Translations under genes and position numbers: made by a program
Assembly: GCA_029571215.1 (NCBI GenBank)
Contig: JAKPTE010000020.1
Coordinates: forward strand, 19,147 to 83,146
DNA from: Bacteroidota bacterium
GTDB lineage: Bacteria > Bacteroidota > Bacteroidia > Bacteroidales > JAAYUG01
DNA: 64,000 nt
Direction: 5' to 3'
Part shown: positions 57,301 to 64,000 of the stretch, in pieces
Layout: each line of letters begins with the position of its first letter
Numbering within the stretch: position 1 is the first letter of the stretch
Notes under the pieces: model-generated
The model's input: the letters and a program-made list of their open reading frames with translations, nothing else
The model's database searches: none
Told to the model about the DNA's origin: nothing

Positions 57301-58067
57301 CGGGAGAAGGATACTACGTCACCATGACCGGCTTTGATTTTCTTACCACAAGTACGAGCGGAGACAAATCGTCTGTAGAAAATAACTCTCCTTCGGGAAA
57401 AGGATTGACCCATTTTACCGAAGTATTTCCCGGTGACCTGTATGCTCCTATGAACTTTGTTCTGACAGGATTTCAAGGAAACGACGGATTGAAGCCAGGA
57501 GATGAAATAGGAATTTTCGACGGAGATTTGTGCGTTGGTGCAGCTGTCTACGATGGTGCCGAAGTTTTCGGGATGTCGGCCAGCATGGCAGATCCTTCAT
57601 CGGATATTCCCCTTCCCGGCTTTACTGAAGGACATAAATACGCCCTCCGTTTCTGGAACCATGAAAAAATGCAGGAGTACAGCAACCTATCCTGGGCGGC
57701 CACTACCGGTTCTTCCCTCACCTTTGCCAGCTTTGGGACAGCTTTTATAACATTTACCGGTACAGAAACCACAGAAGTTTCAACAAGTGAAGCAATACAG
57801 GCAATTATGGCTTATCCCAATCCATTCCGGGAAACTGTTAACCTCCGGATGCAACTGGCAACGACCACAGACGTTTCCCTTGCATTCTACGACGCAACAG
57901 GAAGGCTTGTGGACAGGATGGACCTGAAGGCAATGCCTGCCGGAGAACATATTATTAGCTGGAAACCCGAAGAGACTGACAACAGCAATCCGAGTATCAC
58001 CGTGTATTTGGTAAGGTTGACCACACGGGAGGGAACAAAGACTTTACGGCTAATGAGGGTTAAGTAA
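54387..58067 (+). CDS. Type IX-secreted right-handed beta-helix protein
   Basis: The frame is open from 54294; Met at 54387 gives 1226 residues with a good signal peptide (LLLVVTGIILLLLSVLTAPAQ region). The N-terminal module YYLDSRQGDDRNAGTTETSA with KPGDKILLKRGSRF resembles the beta-helix lipoprotein at 3879-5438. The middle is a right-handed parallel beta-helix (repeats such as NIELSGCSVRESMVSGIECK). About 600-760 is a CBM4/9-like jelly roll (LLKNGTFATNLNDWWGYPDN). Next come two related segments (LQEGWNMVSFFV and LVKGKNLIGYPSK). The last 80 residues (YPNPFRETVNL ... MPAGEHIISWKP ... LRLMRVK) form a type A T9SS C-terminal sorting domain. It is probably secreted or anchored on the surface and acts on polysaccharide; catalytic residues are not identifiable. 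Confidence 0.85.
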   Translation: MKKRREKRFLLLVVTGIILLLLSVLTAPAQTTYYLDSRQGDDRNAGTTETSAWKTLDKLNNIASQIKPGDKILLKRGSRFFGQISLNNLGSDTKPITIDAYGSGDLPVITGAQPYSGWIQHKGLIYKAIVKQKPLSVYVNNSLYFLARTPNAGNWFTADNSNSTTWIGDAELTQPSGYWNGATCRVRTSDYTWDYSTVSSYTPGSLTMNPGVEYTIQPGYIYYLENTFSSLDTPGEWYWRNDTLYVYLKAAKDTSAIQACSKSYGIYAGSVKNLVIKNLAFEYQTISAVYLSSCTNIELSGCSVRESMVSGIECKTGDQIRILSNQISSCYGKGISATSLQNSVINNNTVKQIGLVPGYGKNGYDGAIGIFINHMGSSNKITNNRVDSTGYSGIRSDSKNTLIEHNVVSNALLTLKDGAGIYIWGDYSKNSTIRENYIENIHLNETIKAYHNWGFGIYLDDYSIANKVTGNIINDRQATAIFLHNSLDNTVDSNTVYGGGLSILIDRALSSSSYANTVMHNTFFTINPGDVSLSLSSSEPTTFGNFDFNIYANPFTRATIFHKVQGSGETLFSLSGWRTFHGQDAHSSESPVWWSTQKVTDTLSADLLKNGTFATNLNDWWGYPDNFQRTWKNDGKMDGGYVQIRFLSSSPTYGAFLSSQNISYSADASYLISFSARSDKPGTIQLKDDADNPVQFNYAVTCDTARVEYRYIFTSRKATTGKFLFGTSKYFDATMYFDNIHLYKVATSPFDPYINSRLLANTSASVASMTTGKNAIDASGKSLPASVNLGPWKAVVCIFDGNAGTPQPDPIINPPATAADSLQNLRLQEGWNMVSFFVVPADDSLSHVFAPLIAGKQLIKVQDRSGRFMTQLPDGTWFSNLERIHPEEGYHVWMRTSTSMQIKGSPVPGNIMIPLVKGKNLIGYPSKNPSAFTDLFASLVQRKTFYKLQDDLTRINVLQSGKLTVGVDSLKPGEGYYVTMTGFDFLTTSTSGDKSSVENNSPSGKGLTHFTEVFPGDLYAPMNFVLTGFQGNDGLKPGDEIGIFDGDLCVGAAVYDGAEVFGMSASMADPSSDIPLPGFTEGHKYALRFWNHEKMQEYSNLSWAATTGSSLTFASFGTAFITFTGTETTEVSTSEAIQAIMAYPNPFRETVNLRMQLATTTDVSLAFYDATGRLVDRMDLKAMPAGEHIISWKPEETDNSNPSITVYLVRLTTREGTKTLRLMRVK

Positions 58068-58166
58068 GCTGTTACAGGCAGCTGCATCTCCGGCTCATTG
58101 CTTCATGTTCCTGGGTTCGTGTTTTTCGTCGGGCAAAGGGATTGGGGCTTACGGAGTTGATTTTGA

Positions 58167-58230
58167 CCACAGATCACAGATTGCCAAAATCGAAACACCG
58201 ATCAATACAATTCAATTCTGTGATCTGTGG
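58167..58230. repeat. 14-bp inverted repeat (CCACAGATCACAGA)
   Basis: CCACAGATCACAGA (58167-58180) and TCTGTGATCTGTGG (58217-58230) are perfect reverse complements 36 bases apart. The wording resembles short CACAG-type repeats I associate with many bacterial draft genomes. Confidence 0.7.
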
Positions 58231-58250
58231 CCATATGTAAAAAAACACGT

Positions 58251-58336
58251 AAAACCACAGAGTAACACAAAGCGACACAGAGTAAATGCAGTAACAATCA
58301 CTGCCCCTCTGTGATCCTCTGTGTCCTCTGTGGTTT
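58251..58336. repeat. Imperfect inverted repeat of CACAGAG units
   Basis: The left arm (58251-58282) carries AAACCACAGAG and ACACAGAG. The right arm (58307-58336) carries CTCTGTG, CTCTGTGT and CTCTGTGGTTT. The arms pair imperfectly around a loop of about 24 bases. It looks like an interspersed mobile-type repeat unit (MITE- or REP-like); that is inference. Confidence 0.6.
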
Positions 58337-58484
58337 GACGTTCGCCCAGCCCACTCCCTTAACTTCGCAAACAGCCTGAAATATCTCGGTGCGATGAATT
58401 TAAGCTTGTATCATGTGAACTTCTGCAGTCGCAAAAATGTTATATTTGTCATGGCAATTTTTAAAGTAAATCATCATCCCTCCT

Positions 58485-59255
58485 ATGAAGCATTTCATCA
58501 ACTGCCGGCTTTGCATCCCCGTTATTCTGTTCCTGTTTCTGGCCTTTACGGGCTGTATTCCGCAAAAGCAGCTAGTCTATTTTGACCGGAAATTCGACTC
58601 GGTTGAAGTACACAAATCTCCACGGTCAGAAAGAATTATTGCTCCCTATGATCAGTTGTACATTAAAGTCATCAGCATTGATGAAAAAGCCACCAGAATT
58701 TTTAACGATAACGCTACCCTTTGGGGACAGACACAGGTTGATCTTGTAAGCTATAACGTTGACTCGGAAGGCAATATCAATTTCCCTTTTGTTGGAAAGA
58801 TTTACCTGAAAGGGTTTACTACCCGGGAGGCTTCCATGCGGATTGAGAACCTTCTGGCCAACTATCTGCCCAATACGGCAGTTATCGTTAAGTTTGTCAA
58901 CAACCAGGTAACTATATTGGGGGAAGTTGAACGGCAGGGTACCTATACTTATACCGACGAGAAAATCAATATTTATAAAGCGCTTGCTCTTGCCGGAGGC
59001 ATTTCCCGATACGGTGACAGAAAAAAGGTTGTAATCGTCAGGGAAACAGGAGGGGAAGTTATTTACCGGTACGTCAATCTTACCAGTAAGGATCTGGCTT
59101 CAGGAGATTATTATTTTCTGTATCCGAACGATGTCATCATTGTTGAACCACTCAGGGCCAAATCGACAAGTTATCAGAACACCACTATTTCAACCCTGTT
59201 ATCGGCCATAACAACATTAATTGCCGTTCTGTACTTTGCCATCTCCGTGAAGTGA
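58485..59255 (+). CDS. Polysaccharide export lipoprotein (Wza/BexD family)
   Basis: A 256-residue outer-membrane lipoprotein (Cys 24 in LAFTGCIPQ). The polysaccharide export domain runs about 50-130 (IIAPYDQLYIKVISIDE, SYNVDSEGNINFPFVGKIYL) and is followed by an SLBB-type segment (VTILGEVERQGTYTYTDEKI) and YKALALAGGISRYGDRKKV. A hydrophobic C-terminal stretch (TLLSAITTLIAVLYFAISVK) is present, where Wza has its helical outer-membrane pore. It forms the export channel for exopolysaccharide together with the Wzc-like protein. It converges with the wzc-like gene with only 19 bases between. Confidence 0.92.
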   Translation: MKHFINCRLCIPVILFLFLAFTGCIPQKQLVYFDRKFDSVEVHKSPRSERIIAPYDQLYIKVISIDEKATRIFNDNATLWGQTQVDLVSYNVDSEGNINFPFVGKIYLKGFTTREASMRIENLLANYLPNTAVIVKFVNNQVTILGEVERQGTYTYTDEKINIYKALALAGGISRYGDRKKVVIVRETGGEVIYRYVNLTSKDLASGDYYFLYPNDVIIVEPLRAKSTSYQNTTISTLLSAITTLIAVLYFAISVK

Positions 59256-59274
59256 AATGAGTATGTAACACAGC

Positions 59275-61743
59275 TTATTTCTTTCTTGTCCTGGGAAGCC
59301 TGCCGAACGAAAAGAACTTTCTCAACCGCTCTGACATTCGTTTACGCTTTCGTTCCTCCTGCACGTAACTGTAATCATAGGAATATTCATCCCTACCGCT
59401 GCGCAGTTCATAGTTGTTGAGCACTACCTGGAGATTTCCGATGCTGTTGTTCTCCAGATTGGCCAGAACAGCCATAAACAAATTCTTCGGGGTGGTATTG
59501 CGGCAGGTTATCAGGATGTTCATATCGGCGTGTTTCATGAGCAGATAGGTGTCGGCCACAGCCGCTAGCGGGGGAGTGTCCAAAACTATATAATGATAAC
59601 GTTGTTTCAGAAATTCAAACAACTCATTTACTTTCTGTGTACTGATTAGCTCGGAAGGATTGAAGGGTATAGGACCTGACGATATAAAATCCAGCCCTTC
59701 AATTCCTGTTGAAAGAAGAATCTCATCGGGTGCAGCCTGCCCGTCAAGAAAATTACTTAATCCTTTCCTTGTCTTAAGTTGCAGTTGATCTGTCAAAACG
59801 GGCTTATGCATGTCGAATTCAAGAAGAACCGTTTTCCCTCCAAAGGAAGCAAAGGATGAAGCCAGATTAAGGGAAACAAAGCTTTTACCTTCGCGGCTGG
59901 TGGAAGATGTAACCACCAGGACTACAGGCCGATCGGTTCCCAATCGTATTTGGATATTGGTACGTAAAGCCCGGAACGATTCAGACACGATAGACCGTGG
60001 GTGTTCCTTTACAACCAGTGGGGTTTCCTTTCGGCTTCGCACAATGGCCCCAAGAAAGGGTAGGTTGCTGATGGCTTCAATATCGCGGATTTCTGAAATT
60101 CTGACATTGAAGAACTCTTTTAAAAGAATATACACTGTGGGGAGAAGAATCCCCAATAACAATGCGAGTACCAGGTTGAGTCTTCTCTTGGGCGATATGG
60201 CTTTGACCATCGAATCTCTTGCCATATCAATTACTTCAAAATCGGGTGTATTCGATGCTCTGGCAATTTGTGCTTCGGCTCTCTTCTCAAGCAAATAGGT
60301 ATAGATTGCATCACTCAGTTTAAACTTCCTTTCAATTCCTACAAGCCGAAGCTCGGTTCCCGGTAAGCGGGCAATTTCGCCTGCAAGTACCTTACTGCGG
60401 TAATCCAGTTCATTAATTGAAATCTGAATGGTATTCAGGTTATTCTGAGCGTTTTCCAGAATGGTTTTTTTCAGATTCTTAATTTTGTTTTCTATTTGCC
60501 CGAGGAACAAATTTTGAACATTTTCATTTTGCAAAATGGAAGCTCTTTCGGCATTGTTGTTGATCAACTCAACCACAAGCTGGTTCATGACTGGATCGAC
60601 GACATTCATGGTAGAAGGAGGAACCAGGTCGGAACCATCCTTGTTTGAGGTAAGATATTGCACCAGATAATCATAATACCGTTTCTGCAAAACAAGCTTT
60701 GCCTTTTCATTTTCAAGCTGGGTCTGCTGTTCGATATACTTCTGCCCCTGAAAACTTAGGTTGGTTATTTGATGAGCAGAACGATAGGATTGAAGTGTTC
60801 TTTCGACCGTGGTAAGCGAATCTGATATATCAGAAAGCTGTGAATCAATGAATTCAATTGTACTCACCGCTATTTTATTCTTCTTATTCAGGTTATTGGT
60901 GAGATAGGTATCTATATGTTTGTTGAGAAAATCCGTAACCTTCTTTTCGTGATTTCCCTTCAGCGTGATTTTAATTACCGATGAACCGGGATTTTTGGCT
61001 TCTGCCTTGATATTTCCCTGATACTGCAAAGCTACCTGTTCCGGGTGGTTCAGAACAAATGCCAGCTGTCCGTTCTTTTGAAGCTCCCTGGCTCTTGCAG
61101 GGTCAGTCAATATGACAGAAAACCGACAGAAACTGGTATCAATCATTCGTCCGAACCTGTATAATTTCCGAAGCTGAATCGGACCTGTTTGCTGAAGACC
61201 GCCGTCGAGGTAATTGTACAGATAGGGTTTTTCGACAGAAGTTTCCAGCATAAAAACCGAATCATTGACAACAGAGATATAGAAATATGAGTTAATTGGC
61301 TGAACATGGGTTTTATCGAGAACGATTTTAAAAGGGGAACTTGTGTAAAGTTCCCTTGTCATGGCCGAATTCCCGAGGATCTTTCCTAAAAAATCATTCT
61401 TGATATAATAATAGGATACGTCAAAATCGAGTAAGAAAAGAGTGTTGCTTACAAGGGTGTAAGATGTAAGGACAGCCAGTTCGTTTTCAACATTATTGGC
61501 AAACTCAAGAGCCTCAAGCCCGGTAAGCATATTGCCTCCTCCCAGCAGGGACTTAGGGTTCTTGTTCAGAAGAATGGTAGCCGAATTCTCATAGGTACGG
61601 GGGGCATATTTGTTTTTCCCGAGAAAATAAGCTAAAAATAAGGCCAGACAGATGATGTAGATCCATTTGTACTCAAGTGCCTTAAAAATCAACTCCTTGA
61701 CAGGATTAGTCTGTTCAATGGGAATTTCACGATTTTTCATCAT
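59275..61743 (-). CDS. Exopolysaccharide chain-length regulator/BY-kinase (Wzc family)
   Basis: An 822-residue inner-membrane protein. N-terminal Wzz domain with first helix about 34-50 (YIICLALFLAYFLG), a long periplasmic coiled-coil region (about 280-470), second helix about 525-545 (LNLVLALLLGILLPTVYIL), then a cytosolic bacterial tyrosine kinase domain: Walker A SSTSREGKSF with Lys620, Walker A' LLEFDMHKP with Asp644, Walker B IVLDTPP with Asp722. The tail near 785-800 has a Tyr cluster (DEYSYDYSYVQEE), the likely autophosphorylation site. Autophosphorylation cycles control polymer length and export. Unusually, it is convergent with its Wza-like partner rather than in one operon. It lies 76 bases downstream of the sugar transferase gene. 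Confidence 0.94.
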   Translation of the reverse strand: MMKNREIPIEQTNPVKELIFKALEYKWIYIICLALFLAYFLGKNKYAPRTYENSATILLNKNPKSLLGGGNMLTGLEALEFANNVENELAVLTSYTLVSNTLFLLDFDVSYYYIKNDFLGKILGNSAMTRELYTSSPFKIVLDKTHVQPINSYFYISVVNDSVFMLETSVEKPYLYNYLDGGLQQTGPIQLRKLYRFGRMIDTSFCRFSVILTDPARARELQKNGQLAFVLNHPEQVALQYQGNIKAEAKNPGSSVIKITLKGNHEKKVTDFLNKHIDTYLTNNLNKKNKIAVSTIEFIDSQLSDISDSLTTVERTLQSYRSAHQITNLSFQGQKYIEQQTQLENEKAKLVLQKRYYDYLVQYLTSNKDGSDLVPPSTMNVVDPVMNQLVVELINNNAERASILQNENVQNLFLGQIENKIKNLKKTILENAQNNLNTIQISINELDYRSKVLAGEIARLPGTELRLVGIERKFKLSDAIYTYLLEKRAEAQIARASNTPDFEVIDMARDSMVKAISPKRRLNLVLALLLGILLPTVYILLKEFFNVRISEIRDIEAISNLPFLGAIVRSRKETPLVVKEHPRSIVSESFRALRTNIQIRLGTDRPVVLVVTSSTSREGKSFVSLNLASSFASFGGKTVLLEFDMHKPVLTDQLQLKTRKGLSNFLDGQAAPDEILLSTGIEGLDFISSGPIPFNPSELISTQKVNELFEFLKQRYHYIVLDTPPLAAVADTYLLMKHADMNILITCRNTTPKNLFMAVLANLENNSIGNLQVVLNNYELRSGRDEYSYDYSYVQEERKRKRMSERLRKFFSFGRLPRTRKK

Positions 61744-61819
61744 TTAAAAATATAAAAAGCCAGTTATGAGTATCACCCGAAAGTTACACAGAAAAATTGA
61801 CATTCAGGAACAAAAATGG

Positions 61820-63286
61820 TCAGGCACCTGTGCGAAGAAAAACGGTGCGGAATGTTTTTAAGAAGATAAGTAAATCCAGCTTAAGTGACCATTTATCGAT
61901 GTATTCCATATCGAGTTGCATCCAACGTTCAAACCGAACAGAGTTTCGGTTGGGAACTACCTGCCAGGTACAGGTAATTCCGGGTTTTACGGAAAGTCGC
62001 CGCAAAAACTGATCAGGATATTGTTTCACTTCGCTTGGAAGAGGAGGCCTTGGACCTACCAACGACATTTCACCCTTAATAACGTTAAAAAGTTGCGGAA
62101 GTTCATCAAGTCCGGTTTCGCGAAGGAATTTCCCAACCCGTGTGACCCGCGGATCATTTCTAACTTTGAATACCGGACCATCCATTTCGTTCTGTTTTTC
62201 AAGAAGCTTTTTTAATTCTTCCGCATTTTTCACCATGGTGCGAAACTTGATGAGATTGAACTCTCTTCCCCTGAGTCCGACCCTCTTCTGAAGGAAGAAG
62301 ACCGGACCAGGAGAATCCAGTTTAATTGCTATAGCAATCACAGCAAAAACCGGAAGAGAGATCAGAACTAAAGCAAGCGAAACAGCATGATCGATAAACG
62401 ACTTAAACATTAGGGAGATATTGTCGCCCGGAAGATTGAGAAATACCAGATCAGGCATCTTGTGGAGTTGCTCAAGGCGGATCTTTATGTCGTCAACGGG
62501 CGAGAGCTCTGATTGCATCCGGAAAATAATTCCGGTCTTAAAGCAATAGAGAATCACTTTCCTGAACTCCTCCTCGTTAAACCTGTAGCGGCTATAAATA
62601 ACTTCATCCACCACATGCTTTTTAATCACTTCAACCGGGTCTTTTTGAGAGGAATAAACAGGAACAATATGTTCAAACTTGCTTCTGATAATCCTTGAAT
62701 CAGAAATGATGGCAACAATTTCAAATCCCCATTCCTTTTGCTCCAAAATTTTCCGTATAAAATCTTCCGAATAGGTATCGGCAAATACCAGAACTTTATG
62801 GATATCGTACCCTTTGCTTCGGTATATCTTGAAAAGCCTTACCGAAACAATATGAGCCACTGAATACGTTATGCCAGCAAGTGCTGAAAACAGAAAGATC
62901 AAAGCTGGTGTAACCTGCCAAACACCAAACAAATACTTGAAAATAAAAAGGATAATCAGACCTATGAAGCTGATCCGAAGTACATTAAAAACCAATACCA
63001 GTGTTCGTGTAGTGCGCGGTATTTTTGGCAGGTTCGCTACCTGCAGAAGAGAAAACCAGATAACAAACTGGACAATACAAAATAAAACAAGCGGGAAGGT
63101 TAACGTTGGCGTCCAGTCGGGATCAATCCTTTTGTAAATTCTCCAGGTTAACAGGTTAATAAAAACAAGAAGCAGGATATCCGAAACCTGAATAAAAGTG
63201 GCTAACACCGGCGAATACCCCTTTAACGACTTGGAACGCACGTACCATCTTCGTGTCAGGAAATAATTCGCTAGATTTCGTACCAT
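61820..63286 (-). CDS. Undecaprenyl-phosphate sugar phosphotransferase (initiating glycosyltransferase)
   Basis: A 488-residue polyprenyl glycosylphosphotransferase. Four to five N-terminal membrane helices precede a CoA-binding-like domain (YDIHKVLVFADTYSEDFIRK), a fifth hydrophobic segment (SLALVLISLPVFAVIAIAIKL), then the catalytic sugar-transferase domain: SPGPVFFLQKRVGLRG, FNLIKFRTMVKNAEE, VGKFLRETGLDELPQLFNVI, KGEMSLVGPRPPLPSEV, and SVKPGITCTWQV. It transfers a sugar 1-phosphate to undecaprenyl phosphate to start exopolysaccharide repeat-unit assembly; glucose or galactose is usual. It is upstream of the Wzc-like gene on the same strand, so probably co-transcribed. No other glycosyltransferases lie in the window. 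Confidence 0.94.
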   Translation of the reverse strand: MVRNLANYFLTRRWYVRSKSLKGYSPVLATFIQVSDILLLVFINLLTWRIYKRIDPDWTPTLTFPLVLFCIVQFVIWFSLLQVANLPKIPRTTRTLVLVFNVLRISFIGLIILFIFKYLFGVWQVTPALIFLFSALAGITYSVAHIVSVRLFKIYRSKGYDIHKVLVFADTYSEDFIRKILEQKEWGFEIVAIISDSRIIRSKFEHIVPVYSSQKDPVEVIKKHVVDEVIYSRYRFNEEEFRKVILYCFKTGIIFRMQSELSPVDDIKIRLEQLHKMPDLVFLNLPGDNISLMFKSFIDHAVSLALVLISLPVFAVIAIAIKLDSPGPVFFLQKRVGLRGREFNLIKFRTMVKNAEELKKLLEKQNEMDGPVFKVRNDPRVTRVGKFLRETGLDELPQLFNVIKGEMSLVGPRPPLPSEVKQYPDQFLRRLSVKPGITCTWQVVPNRNSVRFERWMQLDMEYIDKWSLKLDLLIFLKTFRTVFLRTGA

Positions 63287-63563
63287 ACTTTCTGTATTTT
63301 TATTTATGTAAATTTACTTCTACCTTAAGCAACAAGCAACTCCGGAAAGAGTTCCACCTTTTTGACAAGGAGTTAATATAACCTGACCGGCGTATGAAAA
63401 ATTGGCACCAATGACACTCTGCATTAATTTTCCGGTTGCCCGAAAATTTGATGAACGAGCATTCATAATGGGTCGAACGGCCATGGAAGAAGATGAAAAA
63501 ATCAGGCTGTTTTTTTCTGAGTAATTTATTATATTGCAGTTAGATTAATAATTTTTAGATTTA

Positions 63564-63929
63564 ATGGAGGATCTATATATACCAGGGACAGATAAGACAT
63601 TCACATTCAACCTGAAACCAGGCTTTCTCCACATTCAGGGATGTTCTTATCCTCCAAGCGCCTCTGTTTCATTTAGGCAAGCTCATGAATGGGTAAAGAA
63701 GTATGTTGAAAATCCTAATCCTATAACAATAATGGACTGTGATTTTGAATGCTGTGATTCGTCTTCAGCAAGAGAACTCACTGATCTCTTGTATTTGCTA
63801 ATGAATGGAATCAAGATGGCAGGAAAAGAACTGAGGGTCAGATGGAGAATCGATGATGACGAAGACCTGCTGATATTGGCAGAAGCAATCGAACAACGAT
63901 TAAACCTTCGGTTCGAATATTACAAATAA
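63564..63929 (+). CDS. SiaC/DUF1987 family regulatory protein
   Basis: A 121-residue cytosolic protein matching the SiaC (DUF1987) family: EDLYIPGTDKTFTFNLKPG, GCSYPPSASVSFRQAHEWV, IMDCDFECCDSSSARELTDL, and the C-terminal RWRIDDDEDLLILAEAIEQR. In the Pseudomonas prototype a Thr in the middle motif (NTSS) is phosphorylated by the SiaB kinase and reversed by the SiaA phosphatase. Here the equivalent place carries Ser66-Ser67-Ser68, still phosphorylatable. Known role in that system: partner switching that controls a diguanylate cyclase and biofilm formation. Here the neighbouring exopolysaccharide genes fit such a role, which is inference. It starts 277 bases after the sugar transferase start, on the opposite strand. 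Confidence 0.85.
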   Translation: MEDLYIPGTDKTFTFNLKPGFLHIQGCSYPPSASVSFRQAHEWVKKYVENPNPITIMDCDFECCDSSSARELTDLLYLLMNGIKMAGKELRVRWRIDDDEDLLILAEAIEQRLNLRFEYYK

Positions 63930-63943
63930 TCATTCTTCTCTGG

Positions 63944-64000
63944 ATGATTGCACTGTTTTTTCCGCAGAACCATACATTTGAAGAGGTCAAAGAAAAAAAC
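63944..64000 (+). CDS. Possible start of next gene (3' partial)
   Basis: An ATG 14 bases after the SiaC-like gene opens a frame of 19 codons that runs to the window edge (MIALFFPQNHTFEEV). If real, it would be co-transcribed with the SiaC-like gene. Too short to assign. Confidence 0.2.
   Translation, partial: MIALFFPQNHTFEEVKEKN

Larger units (their letters stand above)
58068..58484. other. Intergenic region with inverted repeats, 417 bases
   Basis: Between the T9SS protein and the Wza-like gene. It contains two inverted-repeat elements (listed separately). Open frames at 58105-58314 and 58394-58585 lack any recognisable feature, and the second overlaps the wza-like signal peptide. No convincing terminator was seen. 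Confidence 0.5.

Noticed and set aside
58105..58314. 69-codon frame in the region with inverted repeats
   Set aside because: It lies in repeat sequence and its translation shows no recognisable features.
1..64000. CRISPR arrays, insertion sequences, prophage or integrase genes
   Set aside because: No regularly spaced direct repeats and no transposase, integrase or phage proteins were seen among the translated frames.

Overview
The window looks like a chromosomal segment of a carbohydrate-degrading member of the phylum Bacteroidota, most likely order Bacteroidales or a close relative. The evidence is two SusC/SusD outer-membrane pairs, many lipoproteins with a Cys at the signal-peptide end, a type IX secretion C-terminal domain, a GWxTD lipoprotein, and a tRNA gene without encoded CCA. 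No rRNA, CRISPR array, transposase, integrase or phage gene was seen. Nothing suggests that most of the segment is recently acquired.

Layout. 1-6.3 kb: the 3' part of a GH2 beta-galactosidase-like gene with an inserted LamG domain, then a minus-strand group (GATase1-like, beta-helix lipoprotein, DUF1684 lipoprotein). 6.4-8.4 kb: tRNA-Ser(CGA) with a terminator, a small conserved-looking protein and the rRNA methyltransferase RlmD. 8.5-22.4 kb: a polysaccharide utilisation locus (PUL 1) aimed at glucuronoxylan side chains. It holds a URO-D/methyltransferase-like protein, a LacI regulator, a sialate/xylan-type O-acetylesterase, a CE15 glucuronoyl esterase broken by a one-base frameshift, a GH115 alpha-glucuronidase, and SusD/SusC. 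23.0-26.9 kb: glpD-glpK-glpF for glycerol. 27.0-31.8 kb: ROK kinase, exo-glucosaminidase-like GH2 lipoprotein and FucP-type MFS permease, a likely amino-sugar unit. 32.0-36.1 kb: ABC-F protein, GWxTD lipoprotein and RlmB. 36.6-38.0 kb: ammonium transporter with a strong terminator. 38.0-45.5 kb: PUL 2 (GH3, SusC, SusD). 45.7-49.7 kb: an unrecognised secreted protein with an OmpA-like segment, a secreted alpha/beta hydrolase and a CAP-domain protein. 49.8-54.0 kb: a second GH2 enzyme divergent from a succinate-semialdehyde-type dehydrogenase. 54.4-58.1 kb: a large T9SS-exported beta-helix protein. 58.2-58.3 kb: two inverted repeats. 58.5-63.3 kb: exopolysaccharide genes (Wza-like, Wzc-like, initiating sugar-phosphate transferase). 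63.6 kb: a SiaC/DUF1987 regulatory protein.

How the genes fit together. In PUL 1 the same 12-base LacI-type palindrome lies in the lacI/acetylesterase intergenic region and twice upstream of susC. This suggests that one repressor controls capture (SusCD) and debranching (deacetylation, ester cleavage, removal of (4-O-methyl)glucuronate). The URO-D-fold protein is directly downstream of lacI. It has the C-terminal ligand layout of corrinoid methyltransferases with Asp in place of one Cys. A role in handling the O-methyl group of 4-O-methylglucuronate is an attractive but unproven idea and is the most novel proposal here. The ROK-GH2-MFS trio forms a plausible route from chitosan-like oligomers to phosphorylated glucosamine.

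Limits: functions are inferred from reading translated sequence and remembered family motifs. No alignment or database search was run. Start codons are uncertain where noted.
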